The position numbers and the translations under genes were made by a program. From Ianthella basta (taxonomy: Eukaryota; Porifera; Demospongiae; Verongiida; Ianthellidae), in contig OZ025876.1 of NCBI GenBank assembly GCA_964019415.1, forward strand, positions 2,937,772-3,001,771: 64,000 nucleotides of DNA. Direction: 5' to 3'. Under the pieces are notes generated by a model, which made no database searches, had not been told where the DNA came from, and saw nothing but the letters and a program-made list of their open reading frames with translations. This document shows positions 13,801-25,800 of the stretch, in pieces. Numbering within the stretch: the stretch's first letter is position 1; each line of letters begins with the position of its first letter.

Positions 13801-16800
13801 CAGCATCCTCTGTAGTCTCTGTGAATTATATTATATTATATTATTTAGTTAGTTAGATTAGTGGTGTATGTTGTTACTTGCACTGTATATATTATATTAT
13901 TTACTTTAGATTAGTGGTGTATATTGTAACTTGCACTGTATAAATTAAGGCTTGTTTACATTCTGTGCTGCAGGCCACACACCTGCCCAGGTGTGCTACT
14001 CTACCAAGATGAAGCAGTTCATCCCTACTTTCATGAAGAAGATGATGCATGTTGTTCCACAAGGGGACACATTTGAAGAGATTGAGTCCATTCATGAGAT
14101 GGTCGGACAGCCTGGAGGCTTCTACACCTTTGCTAAGCAGGTCCAGGTAAGCGCTATTGCAAGCTCTACTTGTAGTTTGGTTGGACTGAAATTTAGCATG
14201 CACTTGTGTAGAACACTGTGTAACCTGATAGGCCTGTGTTTGTCTATATGTGTAAACTGATAGCTCTGTAGATCTAGGTGCTAACTACATATGTGTTGAT
14301 TAGTAACGATTATCGGGCCCTGCGTAGCCACATGCACCCAAGCCTTTGTTCTTTGTTTTGTACCACTACTTGCACGTGGTACTGGCAGTATTGTTGGAGT
14401 TGTAATGAGATGTTGTAGCTGTTGCCTACGTGAAGTTGCTGTGAAGTGCTCAACGACGACGGACGGAACGCTACATTTGGGGGCCTATCCAGGAACCTAA
14501 GTGTTTCTTGTACAATAAGAAAAATGGCTACCATTTCACTATGCTAGTCACGTACGTATAGCAGAAATCATCAGTGGCTCGAGCCGGAGAACCGGAGGCT
14601 ATGGCAGTCACATCCGCAGTGAGCGGAGGTCGAAGATTAGGAGTCTACGACGCAGCGACTGAAGGAGCTCTACGAGCAAGCTCTCAGAGACCTACAAGAC
14701 AGGCAGCAGGAGCTGGAGGCAAGTGCGCAGCAAGTCGAGGGGCTGCGCAAGGAGCGAGATGAGGCCACGAGGTTCCAGGAAGCACAGGTCACGAGGGTGG
14801 CAGAGCTTGAAGGAGAGACCAGACACTTGTCAGAGAAAGAGGCAGACCTGCGGAGGCAGTGTGAGCACCAGGAACTAGAAAAGTACCGAGCGCTAGACGC
14901 CCAGCGCCAGAAGTGGGAAGAAAGAGAGGCCAGGTTAGTAGGTCAGCTAGAAAACCTTAGAAGCTTCAGCAGGGTCAGCAGTGCTATTGACAAAGATGCT
15001 AGGCCTGTAGTTGGGGAAGAGGTAGCAGCTGTCCAACCTGAGAGCCTTCCTGAGGTACAATCCCTTTTCATCCCTAGGACTGTAGACCAAGCCAATATTA
15101 GTACAGACCGGCACGAGGTAGGGGAGCTGCCTACCCCTCAGCTTGTAGATGACGTGTCACACTCTCCCAGCAGCCTTAGAGGGGCAGATTGGGCTAGTTT
15201 AGGCACCGGGGCTCAGGGGCCGTCTATCGAGGCTGCACTGCTAGCACAACAGATACCTCCCACACCTAAGTTCTCAGGGGATTCCCAGGGTAGTGACACA
15301 GATAGCTTTTTGGACTGGAGTGAGCAGTTTGAACTAGTGGCAGAGGCCTGCCAGTGGACAGATCAGGCCAAACTAGTCAACCTGGGCACCCGCCTGAAGG
15401 GCCAGGCATATGCCTTTTATTGATCCTGTTCAGCCACCCAGTAAGCCAGCTATTCCTTGTTAATGGAAGCATTGCTACGTAGGTTTACACCTGTCACAAT
15501 TCAGTCTGTGCAAACCAGCCAGCTACATGAACGGAAGCAAAGACCTCAGGAATCTGTGGATACTTTTGCCCAAGATCTGAGACAGTTGTTCTGGAAAGCA
15601 TATGCCAGTGTATCCCGTGGTAGCCAGGAGGCAGAGGAGATGGGGAAGGCTGTGCTTGCATCACAGTTCTTGGCTGGACTCCACAGGGACATCAAGGCAA
15701 AGCAGGCTGGGTGTGATGGTGATCTGGAGCAGCTACTTGTGAAAGTGAGGTTTGAGGAGGCCAAGATCAGGGATCTCGGCAGTACAGGCCAGGTGTCAAC
15801 AGCAAGGAAACCGGCATCAACCCCAGAGCGGACGTCAGTCCCTACCAAGGAAGCTTTTAGCGGAGGGAGGTTGACTCGAGACCAATCAAAGGACACCTGT
15901 CATGGATGTGGAGGGACAGGCCACTACATCCACCAATGCCCCTACCACAGAACCATTCCAAAGGAGGCCAAAGAACAGTCCCGCAACAAGGCTGCTACTC
16001 TGGTGCCAAACCCAAGAACCAAGGAGAGAGTCTCTTTGCCCACTGATGTGAAGTGGCAGGATGCAGCCGTGGAACAAGTCCTGAATGACACACTTGTGAC
16101 CCTGCGCGGAGTAAAACCAACATCTGTGGAGGTTGAGCGCGTGATACTGGGACCCACACCAATCACCACGGTACAGATCGAAGGGATGCCAGCAGAAGCA
16201 CTACTGGACACTAGGTCCCCAGTGACCATTGTCTCTTTAGATTACCTGGTGAAAGCACTTACCCGTAGAATGGAGCACTGTGGCAAAAAATGCCATCCAA
16301 GAAGGTGGGAGGAGCTGTTTGGAGCCGACTGCCTTGAAGTTGAAGAGCTACTCCGGTGAGGCCCTGCCGATTGTTAAACAGGCTTGGATCCAGTTGTCCC
16401 ATGGATGTTTCTCTGTTACCACGCGTGTCCAAGTCCAGATGAATGCCCCTGTAAAAGTATTGTTAGGAACAGCCTAGTCTACAGCCCAGTCTACAGCCTA
16501 GTCTAGTGTTTTGTCTGGTGGACCTGGAGGACCCGGAGACTGCCCAGAGCAGTAATCCAAAAGTAGACCAGCAGGACCCAGAGCAAGTCCCACAGACAAC
16601 CGAAGAGAAGCCTACCAAAGATGATCCCTAGACAGACACTGCAGCTACAATTCATCTACTCCAAGCGGTGAAAGTGTCAGCTCGACACGCCAAGTTGGTG
16701 CGTGCCAGGACCAGAGGACTATCATTTCCCAAAGTTGGTACTGTTGTCTTCCAACCAGGAGGAAAGTTACGCGAGCTCACTGGACTGATTGTGCAAGATG

Positions 16801-19800
16801 CCATAATCCTAGCGGAGAAGGAAGTCACCCTGATAATTTCCAATCCTGGAATGAGCCCTATTTGACTCCAGGAAGGACTGACTTTGGATGAAGCTCAGCC
16901 AGTTAACTGGCTCTGAGACTTTACCGAAACCACCCTCTATGGAGGACTTGGAAGGTAAAAGCCAACCTGAAGAATTTACTGAGCAGCAAGACATCGTGTG
17001 GGGTGTTGTTGAAGGAGATGGATCCAAGGACCTAACAGGATGTTAGGAGAGCCTTTTGCGTCAGCTTAGTGATGATGGACAACAGAGTATCGACGGAGAA
17101 GCAAAGGAGCAGCTCAAGGAACTGGTTTTGGCATTTGAAGATACCTTTGCCATTGATGAGAATGAGCTTGGCTGTGCACAAGATGTTGCGCACACCATTG
17201 ATACAGGAGACCACCAGCCCATCCGACAACCCCAAAGGCGTGTTCCCTTTGCACTTCGAGGGAAAGTAGAACAAATGGTGGAGAAGATGCTGGAATAGGG
17301 TGTGGTCCAGCCATCCTAAAGTCCTTGGACCAGCCCAATTGTCCTGGTGGCCAAGAAGGATGGCACCACTCGTTTCTGTGTTGATTACAGGAAACTCAAT
17401 GCTGTGACGAAGATAGACGTTTATCTGCTACCCAAGATTGACGACACTCTTCCTGCCAACAATCAGTACTTCAGCACATTCAACCTTGCTTCAGGATACT
17501 GGCAGGTTACAGGTGGATGACGTACGGTATGGTGCATAGAAAACATGACGTTATCCGAAAACTGGTAACAGTTATCGTCGATTATCGTTAGCAAATGGCG
17601 AACGGTGAACCGTTAACCAGTAGCTAGTAACGTTTAATCGTTAACTGGTAGCAATTTTACCCCTACTAAAGGGCGACAGTATACGTAGGTGCACAGGAGC
17701 AGTTTCCAGTGAAGATGTACTTAACGACTGCACCAGTCTTGGCCTATCCAGATTACTCTGTCGACTTTCAACTGGAGACAGATGCTTCTGGGGTAGGCTT
17801 AGGAGCTGTGCTGTCTCAAATCCAGAAGGATAGAAGCAACCAACTTGCCTTTGCAAGCTGCACCCTCCAGGCCAGTGAAGTTAACTATGGCATCACCGAG
17901 TTGGAGGCGCTCGCAGTTGTGTGGGCGGTGTGGCACTTCTGGCAGTACTTGTATGGTCACAGGTGCCACATCATGACAGACAACCAAGTGCTGAAGTCCC
18001 TATTGAATACTCCACATCCTTCCGGGGAACTAGATCGTTGGGGACTCACCCTACAAGAACTGGACCTTGTAATTGCATATCGTCCTGGTAAGAAGGACCC
18101 GAAGGCTGATGCTCTTTCCCGTTTACCCCGTCTGCCAAGACCAACCCGATGAAAGTAGTCTGGGAGCAGTGGTGGCTCAAGTTGGAGCACCTCCAAACAG
18201 TTGCCAAGTTCAGGAGGGACTGGGACATCCACCTACCATTTCTACTGTTCGCATACAGCGCCACCCCTCAAGCATCCACCGGAAAGTCACCCTATGTACT
18301 GCTTTATGGTAGAGATTGCAAACTACCCACGGAGGCAGCCCTTAATCCTCCCATGGAACGTGACCTGATAGCCTTGGATAACTACAAGTCTCTGGCTGTT
18401 GCCCGTATGACAGAGGCTTGGCAGCTGGCCAAAGACAACATCGAGACAGCACAGAAGTGAAATAAAAATCAGTGTGACAGATGTGCATGGCCACCCAGGT
18501 TCAAGCCAGGAGACTGGGTGTATGTGTACATGCCAGCAGCTCGATCCAGGGAAGCCTACAAGTTGGCACGACCATACCATGGACCGTATCGTGTGGTCAC
18601 TTGTTCTGACAACACTGTGGAGGTATGCCCAGTGCATCGACCGAAGACCAACTCCATTCATGTAGCCTTGGATCGTGTCAGGGTTTGCCCTGAAGAGATA
18701 CCAGATGTGTTCTGGCTCAGGAAGACCTGCCCTAGCACTGAGACTGCAGACACAGCAGAAGACATGGTTCCACAGACCGAGTGGACTGGTCGCCTCCGAT
18801 CAAGACCCTCACGCAGGACAGGGACGTCCTGATGCTCAGGAGGGGGAGATGTAGAACTCTGTGTAACCTGATAGGCCTGTGTTTGTCTATATGTGTAAAC
18901 TGATAGCTCTGTAGATCTAGGTGCTAACTACATATGTGTTGATTAGTACTGGTTATAGGGCCCTGCGTGACCATGTGCACCCTAGCCTTGTTCTTTGTTT
19001 TGTACCACTACTTGCACGTGGTACTGGCTGTATTGTTGGAGGTGTAATGAGATGTTGTAGCTGTTGCCTACGTGAAGTTGCTGTGAAGCACTCAACGACA
19101 ACGGACGGAACGCTACACTTGCCCAAAACTGCTAGGACAGTGATGTTGCTGAACTAGGAAGTAGTGACTGTCATCGTATGTGATATACATGCTGCATGTC
19201 CCCATGTCGTGTTCCCATCCCTCCCACTAGTGTTGTAGACTGGATGTCAGCAGTGACAGGAATGCCAAAGGAGACTGCTTGGTTCACACAGTGGTGCAAG
19301 GTGGCCTCCACTGCCTCTCTTTCCTCCTCTTCCTTTCCACACACTTGCAAGCTGATGTGAATAAGGAGAATGCTAAAGGCATGACAGCTCTATGCCTTGC
19401 TTCTCAGCGGAATCAGCACATTTTGGCTGAGGTGAGGGGTGTTTACTGCTGACTGTTCACATGATAGTGCCTACAGTGGAACCCCTAAAATGCGGACAAC
19501 CTTCGAAACAAGAGAAGTGTCCTGATTATAGGGGTGTCCGCATTTTAGAGGTATGGCTTATATGCCCATACGTTAAAACAATCATCTAGTATGCATGAAA
19601 GTATCAAAATATAACGAATTTGTAAAGGTAGAGGTAGTTCGCTCGAGTACTCGACTTACGCACAATTTCTGAAGATGATTCAAAAGGGTAGCTGTTCACA
19701 CTGAACTTTTCCATGTTAAAGACACTTTCAAAACCCTTAGTATAGACGTATTGTTTCACTCGTCAAATTCTGTGCTGTTCCTGTCACTTGTCAGAGGTAG

Positions 19801-22800
19801 CGGTGCAAACCAGGGAGTGGCCATTTTCTGGCAGCTGATCGAAATGTCTGGATTATCGGGATTATACAGAGTTGTATAGGGCGGTACACAGGGCACTGTC
19901 CACAATACAGAATAACGGAGTGTCCGCATTTCAAGGGGAAGCTTATACAGTCAGGTAGAATAGGCCATTCGTTGGGACTTTAGAAAGTGTCCGCTTTTCA
20001 GGGGTGTCCGCAAAGCGGGGTTCCACTGTATGTGCACGAGGCATAGATACACATGTTGACCATTTCCTGTTATGTATGGTGAAAGGTACTTTCAGGTTTC
20101 AATTATGGAACAGTCACATGACAGTGCATAAACTATATGTACACTAGTTATGATGACAGGGAGTACTAGTGTTGTGTGCTGGTATACTGCACTAACTGTC
20201 ACTGCACCAACTAGATAACAGAACAATATTGTTGCTACCTTGTTATTGCAGAATACCTGCTGACAATTATGCTGTGCCTTGTGTGCTCATGGACTCACCC
20301 TCTTGCCATGCAGGTCTTGATCTGTTTGCTTGGGGCTGACCCAAACATTGTGAGCTCACAGTGCCAATGGACTCCCCTGCACTATGCTGCAGCCAATGGG
20401 AGCCAAGAAACATTAAGGTAGGAATGGCAGTAGCGGATGTAGGGGATTTATGAAAGGGGTGTTCTAAAGTAGTTAGGTGTACACACAGTGCCCCTGATAT
20501 GTGGCCGCCACACCTCTTTCTGGCTTAAAAACTGCCCAAAAAGTACATAGGACTAGCAAAATGAGGGTTCCTTTGCACCCCTGGATCTCCCACTAGATCC
20601 ACCATTGAATGGGATGTGTAGGAGTGGGTTGATGTGCCACTTGCACCAATCTCAATACAATGACATACTATATGTTTCAAGAACAATCAATCAATGACAC
20701 AGACTTGATGTGCCTCCTAGGCAGGAGGTCATCCTTACATTATGTACAGCTGCCTAAGCCATTAAATGGGGTACTCGTAAAACAAGAACAGATTTGGTCC
20801 AAATGTACTAGCTGAAATTTCCAACCATTATAGTCTAGGTCTTCCTCTGAGCCTTTTCCCCTCCACAACACCTTTGAACACTCTCTACTACATCTCTCAT
20901 TGCCCATTCCTTCCAATCTTTCTTTCCACTCCTCCTGTCTCTTCTTCATCACCTCCAGTACCCCTACTTTCCCCAGCCTCTGCAGAATCTCGTCATTTGT
21001 GATTTGGTCTCTCCAATATGCTCCCTCTATCCTCCTCAGTAGCTACATTCATTTGCATGGCTTGGATCTTGGACTTCTGTTCTTTGTGTGCTGCCCATAC
21101 TCCACATCTATAAGTTAAGATGGGCATCACCATCACATTCACAACCTTTAACTAGCTTGCTTACTCAGCTTTCTCCTCCTCTGAATTGATTGGCTCATTC
21201 CTCCAACAACTCTAGATGCACACCCAATCCTTGCTTCTACTTCACGTTGCATATATACTGCTACATCACTGATCATGGCCCCTAGTGTTTCAAGTATTCC
21301 GTGGTATACCTGGAGGGCGGGTATCAGTGAGGGGTGGTGTTGTTATAGCTCTGTCAAGAGGACCTTTAGCAAACTGACTTACAGCTTGCCAAGAAGTAGA
21401 GTGGTATAGTTCAGTAACATTTGTGATTGGAACACTAGAACATGGACTTGTGGCACCACCCTGTGCATGTCTGGCACTGGGTAACAAAGTTTATAAGAGG
21501 GACTTTGAGTCCTGTATAGGTGTGAAACATGTGATCCATGTAAGGAGAGGTGGGTGTCATTCCTTGACCATAACCTTCAGAATAGGTGACACGGTATCAC
21601 TGGAACTTGTGGCTGTCAGTCAGCAATCATCTCAAAACCTTCACACTCGCCTGTACATATGTGGTTTAAGTTGTACTTGGTTCAAACAGAGAGTGGTACT
21701 TTGCTGTTCTTATTGCTAACCATCTACACATGTACTTCAGTGGCTGCAATTATTCATGAGAGTCATGTTTATATGTGTGTGCAGTTGTGGACAGTGATGA
21801 TGAAGCAGTCCTGTGTATTGGTATGGGTTCTACAGGTGTTGTGTATAATGTGGTAGAGGCTCATGTTATGTTGTCTAGCAGATTTATGGAGCGTTGATGA
21901 GCATTCAGGTAGATGTAGGTCTGGTTTGAATTCAGTAAAACGTTTCGACCACGAGGTTCAGTTACAAAACCGGTTACAAAAAGGTGTTGTATAGCAATTC
22001 ACTAAAAGATGTATATACTAGAGTCATCACCACACTTGACACATATTCCACTCCCTCACATCACCAACTTGCGGTGGGCTTCATGTGGCTAGTGATTAGT
22101 AATTACCATGTTCCCTCACTTGGAGGATTCCCTCCAGCATATAGTGCACATAGAACTGGATGGCACTATCCTGTGCATGTCAACACCACAATTGCTGATT
22201 CACTTGGTGCTGAGTGATTGAATTATGCTGCTGAGTTATGTGCCTTGAGCAGGATGTCTGTCTGTTTGCTATTCAAACTGTGGCACATTGCGATTGGTTC
22301 CCAACAGGACACCAACACATGTTAACCAGTTGAGAGAAGTCGAACTTATTGGGTATCAGTCATTTTCCCAGTACCTGCCCTTCCATGAAGACTGTGGCAC
22401 AAATACTGCCACAGCCTGAGATGCCATTATATGACTGTACAGAGTACATTGCATGCCATGCACCCTTTCACAAAGACTTTATTCGAATTACAACTATATA
22501 GCGTGGTGCTTTGGTCAGGTTAGTCTGTGCCATGCAACTGTGCCACACAAGTGCACTGGGTGCACCTCTGGGCACTGTGTTGTAATCACCAACTTGCCCT
22601 GCATGGGGTGACTGGATATTTGTGTTGCATAGCTATTAGAGAGCATCTCCCTTTGATACACTTACAAACAAGTTATTAACCATAGATTTGACCTTTGGAA
22701 TGAAATACTTAGTGTATTCCTGTAACTTTCTGCCTTTGAACACCAGAGAATATGCTTCCTAAGGATGTTCCAATTGCTCCTTCCTTCTGTGCTGTACAGT

Positions 22801-25800
22801 ATGAGGGTGGGCGCCCCTATATTGTTTTCACTTTTTGGTATTCGTATGGCTTCATGTTCGTATATATGTATGTATATATGTCTGTCATTGCAAATGGCAG
22901 CGCTCATGTCTTTCTTTACAAAGCTTTAATTTGTCTCTAATGGCATTTTGCCGTATTTGAATCGAACAAAATGTGGTCATGAACATGTGTCAATAGAGTG
23001 ATACTAATAAAAAGCATAAGGAACGTCTCTTCTGCGAGATACAGCTCAAATTATCACTGAAGGACCTTGTAAAATGGCCGCACGCTCGACACTCTCTATT
23101 TGCTAGGCTCAAAATCAGCTTTATTTATACTTCATTGTGTATCCAAAGAACGCAAAGTGTTTCTAGAACATGTAATAGTATTGTAGTAGGAAGCTTACCA
23201 AACTGTTCTCCTGCGAGCTACAGCCCCAAATACAACAGAATTCTAATGACCCGTTGGCCAATATAATGGCAGACCAGTGAATCATGGCATATATAGCTAG
23301 CCATAATTTGCTCATAGGGTCATCAGCCTTTCAGCCAGCACACTCCTGGCACAAATTAACAATTCCATTCTCATTCAGAATGTCATATAGATCAAAAAGC
23401 AGTTTAACTTAGCAAACATTTGACAGTTTGGTAGGGGTGCTTTCACTGGATGACTGGCGGCTCTGGAGATTTGAAACTCTTGCAAACCCAACAATCTAGT
23501 GTATCTTGATGTATCTTTCAGGCCAACAACAATGCTGTACCCCCAACTATCTGATTTACCAAACATACATGTGGAAATTGCTAGTAAGTAGTTCGAGTTC
23601 AGGGGCGCCACGGCACCCACGAGTTTTTTAACTCGAAATACTTGTTTGTGTATGTACATGTTTGATGTCTCTCTCTGTAACTTCACAGCATACTGTTAGA
23701 CCGAGGTGCCGACCCAGTGCCAGAGGGCCATGCAGTCACCCCTGAGCACCTCGCTGCCTCAAATGGACACCAGGATGTGGTTAAACACCTGCAACATTTC
23801 GGTTCTAAGCGAGTTGGCCTCTTGGCAGAGCAGGCTAAGGAGGGAATTCTCTCTACAGATTCCCTATTCCCCAGTGACCTCGGCTCTGTCAACAGTGAGG
23901 GTCAGACTCTGCTGATGGTGGCTGTAGTTCACAATCAACCTGACCTGGTGCAGATGTTGCTGCAGATGAAAGGAATGTCCAAACACATTAAAAATTTCAA
24001 GGACCTGCAGGTGCTAATGTAGAAGGGAAGGGAGTTTGAGCTGCATGCATGTCCATACGATACACACAGTATATGAGTACCTGTAGATTGTGTTTCTGCA
24101 TTATATGAACTGTATCTCCTTATATGGCAACAAGGAGGAAGGTATTGGTTGGAAAGTGAAGGGGAGTACTATACAGTGAGGTGAAGCCGAGCCGTATATT
24201 GTTCTCTGAATTGTCAACCCGAATCCTCCTCCTTGCTACTATATAAGAGATATGTAGGAAGTTAGACTTGATGTCGTTTCACTTTGCTTGGCGAATGGAT
24301 ATAAGCCTCTCAACTGGACCCTACCTGCTCTGTCATTCGAAGGAAACTTGTACCTCTTTCCAGTCTCTCAATTCATTAGCATCGCCTACTGTATCCAAAC
24401 TGTCTCACTTGTGACTACAGACCGGCAATCAATTGCCTGTCCTAGTCTTCACATGCTGAGAATGCAGTCAGCAGCTCCCTCCACAGTTCCAGGCTTACAA
24501 CAATGAGAAAGTGTAATGCCTTTTAAGCCCCTTTCTTTTGACAAGCTTGAGTTCTTCAGCTATCCTATTACCCTACTTTAACGAACATGTGAATACAGAA
24601 CAGAAATGTTGTGCAGCACCAATGAAATCTCAAGGATATTAACAAGTCACTGGAGATGCTGGTACTAAATAGCTAGCTAGCTATAGTGACTCTTTCATTG
24701 TAACTATAGCTTAATGATCACTCATAGTTGGCTCACCCTAGCTATCCCCAACTTGTCTCATTAGCTAGCTGCTTGAACACACCTGCCGCTCTCATGCAAA
24801 CTTCTGCAAAAGGCGATTTTCAGCTCACACAAATATTTCTGAGTATGTAGCATGTATGCAATGTTTATGCTAGCACTGCTTCACACGCTATACTCATGAT
24901 CATTGCCAAAATGGTATGTAATTTCCACATTCCAATATTCTCACGTATTTATATCATGGTACATTGCAAGGTCAAGTATATGGACTTAAAACATTAGGCA
25001 AAATACTGTCTTTTACCATGACAACTTCCTACAAATAAGTATAATAGTGCACTTTTCAGGAATAGCAGGTGTATCTGTTGCAAGTTGTCATCCTTTATGT
25101 ACACCACAGAAATTGCAGACTGCTGTGACTATTGCCAGTAAATTGAACCACTGCCAGTGTCTGGAGCTTTTAATTCGGTACGGTTCACATCACTGCTGCT
25201 TTCACTAACACAGTAGGGAATTATAGTCCATGTAATATGTGTATAATTATATTAATGACAGATGTATGCTGTGTTCAGTGTGATTTACTGTGGCTATTTG
25301 CATGCTGTACTGCATGTCCATGTGTGTGCAGCAATGGTTGTCACCCAGCAATGCCTGACGTGGGAGAGAGGCTCCCCCTCCACTACGCCTGTGCCAACCG
25401 CTGCACTGTGTGCATCAGATCCATCACTAGTAGAAATGAGGGACTCACTGTGAGTGGGTGAAGGGGAAGGCTGTGATCTACAGTAGAACCTTCCTATATA
25501 GGACCTTATAAGTGGGACATACACCTCTAATGAGGACTATACATACTATCCTGGCAACTGGACATATTTAATTCTAGACACAATTCCTGAAGGCTTGGGC
25601 TGACACCAGTACATTTCTTGAGGTATATCAGTCTACTAGATTTTCATTTGCCAGCACTCTGTGCCAAGTTTGAGTATGGACCTATATACACCAGGATAAG
25701 ACCCTTTACCAATTGCTTTAAATATGTAGTCATAGGCAAGGATATTTTATTTATTACTATCTATACACCATGCAGACCAAGTCCATTGCATTTATAGTTT

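Larger units (their letters stand above)
4608..13935. mobile_element. 9.3-kb nested transposon block inside intron 1 of gene A
   Basis: Gene B's intron 1 (48584-49452) is only 869 bases and aligns with A up to GAATAATG at about 4607 and again from TATAAATTAAGG at about 13936. Everything between is absent from B. The block is flanked by TATAAAT on both sides, a likely target duplication. Its two ends are inverted (CAGTGCAAGTTACAATAT near 4635 and ATATTGTAACTTGCACTG near 13920-13937), so the outermost element is a foldback-type element into which the others were nested. Confidence 0.8.
14207..19117 (+). mobile_element. Degenerate Ty3/Gypsy-type LTR retrotransposon in intron 2 of gene A
   Basis: Two LTRs (14207-14475 and 18850-19117, both TGTAG...CTACA) bound a gag-pol interior in sense orientation: gag with zinc knuckle, protease, 5' half of RT, RNase H, and the C-terminal part of integrase. 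A purine tract AGGAGGGGGAGA sits just before the 3' LTR. The flanks repeat CTTG. Gene B has the empty site with one CTTG (GCATGCACTTGCCCAAAAC near 49675). Stops, an internal foreign stretch and large pol deletions make it defective. Confidence 0.92.
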
